Source of the DNA: Hermetia illucens
Lineage: Eukaryota; Arthropoda; Insecta; Diptera; Stratiomyidae
Length of the DNA stretch: 64,000 nt
NCBI RefSeq assembly: GCF_905115235.1
Contig: NC_051849.1
Location: 44,753,017-44,817,016 of the forward strand
Reading direction: 5' to 3'
This document shows, piece after piece, positions 45,396-55,600 of this stretch. The notes below the pieces were generated by a model. It was given only the letters and a program-made list of their open reading frames with translations, ran no database searches and was not told where the DNA came from. Within the stretch, counting starts at the first letter, position 1. Each line of letters opens with the position of its first letter. A program made the position numbers and the translations under genes.

Positions 45396-46984
45396 CATCT
45401 TTATTCAGTTCTTCAAAAAAAAGGTATTCTTACAGGATCCTCTTAAGTGTGCTGATAACGAAACCGAAGCGTAATCTCACTGAAAACTGGGATTATGATG
45501 ATGTCACAAAGGAGACAGCAGGACGTGTGCAACAGTTAAGGAGGTTTGAAATTATTCTAGAGACTACGATTTGAGAAGCCATATAACATGGTACACAGTC
45601 GAATCTAGAACAGAAGATGGTACGTGGGCATTGATACGGAATTAATCCGAAGCATGACTTATGGATACTCCTAGGTCAACGCATCACATTATTTCAGACA
45701 GAAGTGTATGCGATAAATCGACGTTTTAGCGGAAGTTTATGAAAGAAGTGCAAGCGTATTAACATCACTTCAACCAGAACTAAATTGATGTGAAAATGTT
45801 GGCGAAACCACAGAACGTGACAATTGAAAACGAAAAGGGGTTCCAATCATAATTTGTAGGACCAGAACTTGCTTCGGAATTAATAAAACGGCAGCTGTAG
45901 AAGCTACGAGATAAAGGTCCAAATTTTAATTCATCATGTCAATCATTTTTACGATTTTCCTTCTCGCAACATTTGAACTTCACAACAATGTTTATAAACA
46001 TAATTTTGAAATTGATTCCCTTCAACAATTGATATCTTTACAGCGGTTCAATTTTGCCTAAGCATTCTCGTAGCTTGGTTTCTACCTAGGCAATAATTGC
46101 TTTCGCAGATTTTCCCGTGCATCGGCGAATTTTCCATCTTGGACATTGGTGACCGTCGTGCCGGTGTGTTTGGGTCGCGTAGTGGATTTACGTGTGCTAC
46201 TTGAGTATTTTTATCCTTCCAAGGTTGCATTTTTATAAAAGGTAAGCTGACCGTGTTTTGCGTTTGTTAGAGGTGTAAATTTTCAGGAAATCGTGGAGTT
46301 TGAGTGGAAATTGTTGAAGTGAAAGGGAAGCCGGAACAACGCGGTTGGAGGCGACACCAAGATGGCCTCTGTGTAGTCAATGGAGTTCGGCGTCCCCCGC
46401 TGATGAGGTCACTAATATTTTTGCTTCAAGTGCGGGGTGTTTGTGTGGGCTTCGCTTATAAAACAGCATTTAATTGACGGAGTATCGTATCAATGCGCTT
46501 GTGTTTACAATTTTAATAATACTATTCTGAGGAGTTTGTTGACGTCGTTGGCGCGGTTTCTTATATTTTGTTCACATGCTTAAGGTACTCCAGATCCCGT
46601 TTGGGGTGTTTTGCCTGATTCCATTTACTTTTGTTTGTATTCATTTTTGCCCGAACCTGAGAAATATCGCGGGGTGTTGTTGAGGTATTGAGGATTTTCA
46701 GGCGCCTCAGACTTTCCATAAAACTTTGCCGTATTTTCGAAATTAAAGTTGTTTCACATGGCAACGGCGAGACAGAATGACAACTACAAAGTATCCCTGA
46801 AAATTTTTATTGATTAGTGAAAATCCCAGGATTTTGCCCGAAATTATTACTAACTTTTTAACTATATGTTTGTAGGGTAAGTGTTCCGTACAAGGCCTGG
46901 AAAGTGATAATTTATTTGATGGAGCTAGCGTGGAGCGCTATCAGAAACTACTCAACCCCAAAAACGTGAAAAAATCACAAAGTT
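45396..46984. other. Spacer between hnRNP copies, nothing recognised
   Basis: No gene recognised. A GGTAAG donor-like site near 46241 could end a non-coding exon, but this is not supportable from sequence alone. Confidence 0.35.
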
Positions 46985-47200
46985 GCCACTATACGCTGCC
47001 TAGGGTTCAAAAAACCCCTCAGTATCCCCTTTTTGAAAATCGAGTGCAACTCCCGCTAAGTTCTCCCTGAAAAAAGCAGCATAAGTAAAGGCTATGATAT
47101 AAACCATGATATGTAGTACGAAGTTTGGTGGAAATCGCACTACTCCTAACAAAGTTATAATAGATCAAATTCATCGCTTTTGTGAACCTTCCCGCTTTCG
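46985..47200 (+). repeat. Repeat D, partial copy 4
   Basis: Carries 'aagtttggtggaaatc', 'ctaacaaagttataatag' and the preceding CCCC-rich word in the same order as the other copies. Confidence 0.6.
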
Positions 47201-47540
47201 ATCTCCTGATTATATCTATATATATGTGCTGTGTCCTCGTCCTATACCTTACCGGATGCGCGATATCTGGAAATAGGGTGTGCAAATTCTAGAGCAGGTT
47301 CACTCTCAAAAATGATTCTGTGAATTTGTTCAATTGTACCATGGTTTTCGCAATGCCGAGATGAACGGCAATATTCTTGTTCGCAGAATTTTCTCAAATA
47401 CGTTTCTTGAATAGGAATAATTATTGGTGTATAGCCCAAGACGTAACCAGCGCGTTGTCTATTTCGCCTTTTTGAATCATCGAAATTTTGAAATGTATTG
47501 AAAATGAAAGTCATGTAGGGTGTCGTAATGTTTGGTGGCT

Positions 47541-47558
47541 TTTCAATATTTTTTCCTT
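47541..47558 (+). repeat. Left target-site duplication of the RTE-like LINE
   Basis: 18 bp identical to 49541-49558. Confidence 0.9.
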
Positions 47559-49540
47559 CTTTTTCTTCAATCTTTTCCCGTTCACAAGCGCGGTCTATTT
47601 GTTAATGCCGGTTTCCAGCCAGCGTATCAAGCTACCGTTGTTTCGATCCGTCTTTTGGTCGTTTACCATCGACTTCGATGTTCAGACCAATCTCGTTCGT
47701 TAGTACGAATTACGATCGCGGATATCCTCATTCCGGATGTGATTAAAACGTGTTACATCACTAGTCCAAGGCAACATCTTCGTCTCCATTACCCTAAGAC
47801 GACGTTCATTGCTTTTTATAGTCGAACAATACATCCGCCATACTTCGAACTTTGATTTTCGGATCGTGGTAGAGCAATTGAACCTAGCGCACGAGTTCTT
47901 CTGGCACTACGTGTTGCCGCAAAGCGAACCAGGTGAATTCGTGTGGCACACGGTCAAACGCTTTCTCTAGATTCAGAAATGCAATTTAAAGAGGTCGATG
48001 CTTCTCACGGTGTTTCTTTGTGAGTAACCGCGCAGCGTGTATTGCGTCAGTAGTTCCGCAGTTTTTGGCAAATCCGGCTTGTTTCACGGTTATTTCAAAG
48101 ATTTCGCGAATACGGTTGTGAAGAATCCGTTCAAAAACCTTCATGGTATGGGAAAGTAACCGGATCGGACGGTAATTTGAACATTCTGCTGGATTACCTT
48201 TCTTCTTCCACATTGGAACAGTGGTACTTTCTTCCTCAATAATCCGATTAAAGAATTCACACAGTGTTGGGTCCCAGCTCTTCGCTTTCCAGAGCTCAGA
48301 CGCGATATCGTCACTCTTGTGGCTTTCCCCGATTTCATTCGTTTTATTGCCTCCTCGACTTCAGTTGCGCTGACAAGTGGAACTGCTCCAAATGTCGGCA
48401 ATGATTGTGGAAGTGGAGGATGAGTAAATCCTTCAGTTGAAATCTGCTGGTGACCCCGAGGGTTGCAGAAGCCGCTTTACGGATCGTGTCTTTCATTTGG
48501 TTCAATGATTCTTCTACATTCATAATGGTTGGTAATCGCGCGAGATCATTTCTTCTTTCTTCTTACGAAATCGACACCATTTAATGTGCGGCGGGCCAGT
48601 GCGTTCCTCACGCTGTTTTATCAGTCGCTTAATTCGCAGGACGACAATAAACGGCCGATGTTGCGGTGCGATGGTTTCACAGGGAACGGCTTTGCAATCA
48701 GTGACAATGGTAAAATGTCGTCTTATGAGAATATAACCGTTTTGCGTTTTACTGTTCTCACTATAAAATGAAGGAAGATAAGAAATCGTTTAACGAACCA
48801 TGCATTCGTAAGTACAAGGTCATGGGTGTCCGCAAAATCGATTATACGCTCGCCATCCTCATTGCGCGCTCCGAACCCGTTTCCCCCATGGCACCTGTTA
48901 TCGTCTGCCTTTTCATCCACATGACCATTCAGGTCGCCGAGAATGACGATATAGTTGTCAGCAGGCGCGTGACAACTCTTTTCATCGGAAAGTTGCCAGA
49001 AAGCATCTTTCTCCGCATCAGGTCGAACTGTCTGTGGTGCGTACGTGGTGAAGAAGTGAATAGTGCGATCAGCTGATATAATGGTGAGCTTCATCAGGAG
49101 ATAATCAAATAGATCGACTTCTTTAATGGCATCACGGAAACCCTCTGAGTGTGGGCTACCAAAATGGAGAAGTTTATAGCCATTTTTACTGAGTTCGCGT
49201 TTAATGTCACAGCTTTTGGCACCAGACCATCGGGTTTCTTGCAAAGCGCAGATATCAATGAGTTTTCCGAAGGGCTGCAAGTTCCTCAGTCTTTCCAGTT
49301 AAGGTGCTAACATTTAGCATGCAGACACGTATTTGTTTTGCTCAGACTAACTTGCTTATGTCCTGACGCTGTCTATGCGCCAAGAATCCTTGCTCATTTA
49401 TCGACAGGACCGCGGCCCATCCTGCCGCGTCGACTGATGTGGACGCCCTAGCATTTTTCCGGTTGTGACTTAATCCGATCATGTTTCTAACAACATTGCA
49501 TGCATTTTCTTGATCGGCCTATCGCGGGATCTGTCACCAT
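47559..49540 (-). mobile_element. RTE-like LINE family B with endonuclease, flanked by an 18-bp target duplication
   Basis: Minus-strand frames: 49280-48723 holds the APE-type endonuclease (CALQETRWSGAKSCDI, then NYIVILGDLNGHVDEKADD). 48401-48141 and 48213-47986 hold the RT entry (ATEVEEAIKRMKSGKAT, SNYRPIRLLSHTMKVFERIL, GTTDAIHAARLL). A perfect 18-bp direct repeat flanks it (47541-47558 and 49541-49558, TTTCAATATT followed by TTTTCCTT), marking the insertion edges. The copy is 5'-truncated and internally deleted: the YADD part and much of the C-terminal region are missing compared with 14.9-16.1 kb. Confidence 0.88.
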
Positions 49541-49558
49541 TTTCAATATTTTTTCCTT
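49541..49558 (+). repeat. Right target-site duplication of the RTE-like LINE
   Basis: 18 bp identical to 47541-47558. Confidence 0.9.
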
Positions 49559-51049
49559 AAATGCGGTTGTGTCCTGTGGCTTTCTTTAGATTGGTGTTTT
49601 CGTTGATTGTTTTGACAATTTGCTTGCTTTTAAAAAGCACCTTTTTCGGTGTTACTTCTTGCCCAAAAGTTATCCTCCAGTTTTATGTTAGCTTCATTTT
49701 TGGGGCCTTTTATTTCTTTAAAGGTCTTCCAAATATTGCAAACAGACGCTACTGACGGGATAGATGGTTCAAATGCGTTTGAAGATTCGAATCTTTACCT
49801 TGTCTGAAGGCCTGGCGTCTATTACTGATTGCTCTTTCAGCGATGCGCACTTGTGTTTTTGCTATTCGCTCCTTGCTTGGCGCTTGGCACGAATCTGCTG
49901 TTGGGTCTCGCCAGGTTATTTGTCTTGCGTCTGTTACCTTAGCTGTTTAGATATTTTTATTATTGGTTTGTGTTCATGCAGTTTTCACTAGTGACACGAC
50001 CTGTTGAGTGAAAACTAGCATGTCATTTTAAAAGTTATTCATGGATTGCTTAATGAATGTATTTTTCACTAGAAAATTAGTCCCGGACGATAGATTCATC
50101 ATTTTTTTTGAATAATTGCTTTTCGATAAACTGCTAGGAGAGATATTGCATTTTTTCGGTATTCATAATAGGAATCAGATTCCGTACTTAAAAAAAACAA
50201 TCATGATAAGCATATAAGTGTTCAACCCGTACGTTATTTGATACAATTGCTTCTGTTTTCCTGCGTCTCAACTTGCGCTCGGCCTTCTATGCATTTCCTT
50301 GTCACCAAGCTGCGTCTCAACTTGCGTTCTGTTTTAGTTTCTGAGTCAGATTGCTCGTGACTATCGGAGCAAGTGACATCCCTTTGTGTTGCAGCGCTTC
50401 GAAATAAACGCGGCGGGTTTCTTCCTACAACACCGCCGCGAATTTTTGGCTGACACGAGCCCGGCATTGCTTTCTCAGTGATGTAAATAATTTCTGAGTT
50501 GGTTCGTGAGCGGTTGTCGCGACGGAGAAAATCGCATTGTGCGGCAATAACTTAATCCTTGATTCGCTTAATCCGCGATTATTGCTTAGCTTAGCGTGAC
50601 AGCGGATTTGAAAACGCCAGAAAGTCGTTTCACAGATTGGGTTTTGAGTTTAGTTGAAGATCTCGTAGGCTTTTCTTTAAGACGCTTATTTCCTTTTACG
50701 GATGTTTTCCGGAATATATTATAGCGGTGATCTTACACCTTTGAATGTTTGTAGTTTACAGGGTGCCATAATTGTTGCCTTCAACTTTTTACTCTTGATA
50801 GGGGTTGCCACACTTGCGGTTTTTGTTGAAATACCCGAAAAAATTTTCTATTTGATTCGTTTATTTTTCCGAAGTGCATTGTGGGAAATTCAAGTTTACT
50901 TATTTGCTTTAAAAAATTTGGCTATATAATTTCTATTGAATTTCCGATACTCAAGCTGAATGGAAGAACCCCTCTGTGCCTCCATAGCCGGAAAATGTTC
51001 CGATTCCTGGATTTATAATATTATCTTAGTGATATTTTCCCCGCATTGG
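49559..51049. other. Spacer upstream of hnRNP copy 2
   Basis: Candidate region for the promoter and non-coding first exon of hnRNP copy 2, but none can be assigned. A 17-bp word (CTGCGTCTCAACTTGCG) occurs twice, at about 50261 and 50310. Confidence 0.35.
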
Positions 51050-51615
51050 TGGTTGGGTCTTGCCAGAATCGTCGATGTCTGTCTGTTTGTTAGACTTTAT
51101 TTATTCGGAAGCGGCTGGATCGATTGTTACGAAAATTGGTGACAGCTCCCCATACATGTAAATAGAGGGTGGTCGAAACTGGTCCCATATTTGATATCGG
51201 GTGAAATGTAGGGGAATGAGGGCTCAAAATATAACTCCTGAAAAAAGGTAACAGGTTTCGTTTTCAGAACCTATCTAATCGAAGAGTCCGAAAAAATCAC
51301 AGTGGTGTATTTACTCGAAACCTAGACCTCAAAATACATCTCATTCTGACATCTGCATAATTAGTATATTGGCATATTTTAGAAGTTTAGCCGGAAAGCC
51401 CCCTTTAAGTTCATGCTAGAACTGCAAAATTTGGCACTTGCATAAGGGATAACATAAGGCATAACTTCGGGAACTTTGGAAATCTAACTATTATTAACAA
51501 AGATATGGAAGATGAAACTTTTACATTTTGTGTGAGTTTCGTGCATTCCACAACGTGTATGACGTCATAACGTATCAATTCATACATTGATGCATACATA
51601 TTATAAACTAGGTAA
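51050..51615 (+). repeat. Repeat D, copy 5
   Basis: The clearest copy: TGTCTGTCTGTTTG, CGGCTGGATCGATTGTTACG, GCTCCCCATACATG, GGGCTCAAAATATAAC, CTAGACCTCAAAATACA, TTTAGCCGGAAA and TGACGTCATAACGTATCAA in order. No coding capacity; class unknown. Confidence 0.75.
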
Positions 51616-51649
51616 AGATGGGACAAACGTCCACTCAAATATTCTTATA

Positions 51650-52575
51650 TAATACACAAGCCTTGTGGAGGAGTTGTGAGTAGGTGCGTTGTCATGGTGC
51701 AAGAGCACTTTTTTCTTCGCCAAATGGAGCCTTTTTTGCAATTCGGCGTTGAATCGGCCCAATAATAGTTTGGGATAGTAGAGCTCTGTGACCCTTTTGC
51801 TCTTCTATAGTTTGTCGATTAAGATCACACCTTGTGAATCCCAGAAAACGGCAGCCATCACCTTTTCGGCTGAGAGGGCAGCCTTCTTCTGGGCACATTC
51901 GCCGCGTGGAATCCTCTGATTCCACTGTTCTTTGGCCTCTGGCATATCAGGAGAGTCATGTTTCGTCGACGGCCATGAAACAACGCAAAAAACTCCTTCG
52001 GATTGTGCTTAAACAGCGTCAAACGCTGCTCTGGCTGGGTGGTTTCACTTGTTGTCCGGCACCCATCGCGCTGGCAGATTTCTCATGCACTAAATTTCAT
52101 GCAGAATATGACCCACGCGGTCTTTTGAAATGCCTACTGTCTACTGCTTTCTCGCATACCTTCAATTGGCGGTCTGTCAATACGAGATCCCGGATTTTTG
52201 TTACGTTATCCTCCTTGGTAGCCGTTTTCGAGACAATTGGGCATGGTTCATCAAAAACGGACAGGCGTCCGTGTTGCAACTCGTTAAACCAATTTTTCAC
52301 AGTCGGCATCGCAGGAGTAGGATCACCGTACGCAGAACCCTCTTGATTTCGCTGCGCTATTTCCCTTCCAAAAGCATGAATCGAATCATCGACCGGTATT
52401 GCTCTTTGTCCATTTTTCTAAAATTCTCGTACCCCGCTTCTATATGCGGTCAAAACAAAACTACGAGTCCGATTCGGCTGGAATTTTGGCAGTGGGTGTC
52501 AAAGAATGTACTACACGATAGTGAATTTCTCTTTCGATAGTTGCGCCAACGGGCAATAAGGCTAGATGTTTATCG
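51650..52575 (-). mobile_element. mariner remnant (irritans-like HTH and start of catalytic domain)
   Basis: Minus-strand frames: MDKEQYRSMIRFMLLEGK (about 52417-52364), then MPTVKNWFNELQHGRLSVFD and TKIRDLVLTDRQLKV (52309-52097), and VMAAVFWDSQG-type pieces with GCRFLGFTRCDLN and KKAPFGEEKSAL (51925-51692). It ends at a CTCTTGCACCATGACAACGC word that matches the second catalytic Asp region (HHDNAP). The 3' end is lost. It lies just upstream of hnRNP copy 2. Confidence 0.8.
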
Positions 52576-52686
52576 GATCGCCCTCGGATATCTTATTACA
52601 TTACAGACAATTCCACGATATAACAATTTATACAACAATTTAATGTTTGCTATAACTCATAGTGCTAATATTTCCTTTCATTTCAG

Positions 52687-55600
52687 ATGAGTGAGTCAAG
52701 ATTCATTCGTTTGCGGGGTCTCCCCTGGTCGGTAACAAATAAGGAGATTCTGGATTTCCTGAGCGTGAATGTCGTCGGAGGTGAAGAAGGCATTCATTTG
52801 GTAACCAGCCGTTTCGATGGCAAATATACTGGAGAAGCATTCGTTGAGCTGGAGAGTGAAGCTGATGAAGAAGAGGCTTTCAAGCGTAACAAGGAGAACT
52901 TGGGCCATCGCTACATTGAAAGTAAGTATATGCTTTATATACGAATTATATAATGGATAATTTTAATCAAATGCAGTTCCTCTGAAAGCTGTAGATAAAA
53001 GAAAATAGGCATAGATTGATACAGAATGGACCAGAGGTCAAATTTGTACATATTTAAAGTTGTTGTATTTTTTCTACGGTTGATCGACAACTTTTTGGAA
53101 GAATGCAGATGCTGGACTTTAGCTAAAATCTTTATTTTTAAGAAACAGTGATTTTTGCCTCTTCAATCGTGGCGGGATGATCACGACGACAGAGGATATT
53201 CAGAGTGAAATTATGCGGTGTTTCCAACGATTAATTAATTGAAATAATAAACTTGTTGTTTCTTTTTCGTTTCCTTGTTTGCACTGATGAAGGGAACAAG
53301 TGGTTCCCGAAATATCGGTATTTGCAAGAATAAATACCCACACCAACGAAAAAGAAACAACAAGTTTATTATTTCAATCGACAGAGGATAATTGGAGCCT
53401 GCGTATCAGCAGCAGCTGGCTCGCATTTGATGGCTAGGTGGCAAGGCGTTGTCCTAAAACAGCGCATAGGAACGGTCCACAGGATCGGTGGACGACAAAA
53501 AGGCGACACCATTCACTTGTAAATTTCCTCTCATTTTGCGGACCCCCCGCTTCGTACTATTTCGGTTGCGTCCTATCAGTTTTCAGTTTTTATAAATGTA
53601 TTAGGTTGTTGCACATGAAATAGCCGATTTGGTACTAACATTTTAAATGACTAAAGCTTATAAAAATTTATTTAATTAATCAAAATAGGTGCCAGTCGAT
53701 TCAAAACACTTCTCCCTGTGAGATACAAGAGCATGTATGCCAGTTTGGTAGAAGTCCAATTTTCGAGTGTTGATAAACCCGTCGAAGGCAATTTTGATGG
53801 CGTCTTCATACCTAAATTGTGTTTCCGCCAAAAAATTATCCAAATGCTTAAACAAGTGGTAGTCGGTTGGCGAAAGGTCCGGTGAATATGGTGGATAAGG
53901 CAAAGTCTCATACTGCAATTCGTTCAACTTTTGAACCGTTGTTGTGGATACATGAGGTCGTGCATTGTCTCTGTTGATTAATCTCGGCGTTGAATTTTTG
54001 GTGCATTTCCGGCACAGTTGGGGACAGTATTTCTGTCCATTTATCGTTTCTCCGTCCATAGTGGATAACTCTTTCTTCGGATGGAGGCTTGGTTTCGGCA
54101 TATGCTTCGGTGGCTCATCAGCATCTAGCCACTTTTCATCACATGTCACTATTCTGTACAAAAAGGGATATCCACATTCGAAGCGCCATGTTTTGCTTCG
54201 TAAGGGCATGCGGAACCCATTTGAGTTGTTGCGAGTGCCAGGAAACTGCAGAATTGTGTACGCCCAGTTTCTCTGCAATGTCTCTCACAGGCCGACTTGT
54301 GTCGGATTCCGCTAGCAAATGCAGCTCGTCGTTGTCAATCGCTGGTTCTGGATGTCCTCATTTTGAAGGTTTACGTCCCCTGCTCGGAATTTTTCGCTCA
54401 CCGTATCAGCTCCAAATGCGCTGTTAATGTTCCTGGTCGACTCCGCTGCTTTATGACCGATACAGAAAAAGTATACGTTCTCGGCTCTTTTCCATCTTTT
54501 TTTCCTTTTTATTCACGGTTATCATAACGATGGTCAAAACTGAAATGACTACTTAATTAAATGTAGGAGTATTTATCCTTCATTATCCGACACCAACAGC
54601 ACCAACTGGTGGTGGTTTGATAGAGCAAAATCACAACTAACTTCATTTGATTGCCAAATCAGCCATTTCATATGCAACAACCAAATATTTTGTTTCATAG
54701 AGGAATTGAACGATAATATTTGTCGTTTACTATGTCCCAAACAGTGCCGTTTCGCCTCTAATTTCACTGAACCCGTGCGTGAAGGAAACAAGTCTTGACC
54801 GAAGTAACTTTGTGAGACTTCTCTTACTTGATGTGAACAACGACAAGCGATAATTCATAATGTGGTCACTTTGCTCAACTTTCCTGTTGGAAGTCTCACT
54901 TTCGTCAACCTTCCAAGTCCGAAATGCCTTTTGTGATTTCAAATTCTTCGTATGCCATGATTGAACGATTGCAAAACAGTCCGGCGCCGCGACACCTTCA
55001 ATACCACTTTTCGTCCGTTACAAAATCCAGGATTCCACTAGGTCACAGATAGATCTTTGAGATTATTCATTTTGGACATTTTGACATTGAAAAGTTTAAC
55101 TCGAAGGAAAGGAAAATTTTGAAAAAAAACCTTTCACTGCTACTAGAAATGAACATACATTTAGAACTGTTTTCGCATTTCAATTTTTTTTTGCACTCGG
55201 TAAATCACCGAGAGAACCGACCAAATCTTCAAATCCGAAAACTTATTCCTTTCACCATTGGTCAGATAATTCTTCGCCTTTGCTTCGAAATTTTAGAGGG
55301 ACTCATTTGGCCAGCTAATTAGAGAATTAGTCATATGCAAAAACTTCTCCATTGCCTCTATCCAGACGTTAACTAAAATGTATTCAACAGCATGCGATTA
55401 GGAGAAAAATGCATGGGCATTGCGTTCATCACCTTCAGGAAATTTCCTATATTCGTACGACGCACATAGTCTTCATTCTGCATGACAGTACAGAGTGATC
55501 GCAGGAATATCATTTTTGTCCACAGTGTCTCATTGCGTGAAACTTTTTTTGTGCCAGCTAGTTATCGTTAATTATAATGGACGCCGTATTACCACTAGGG

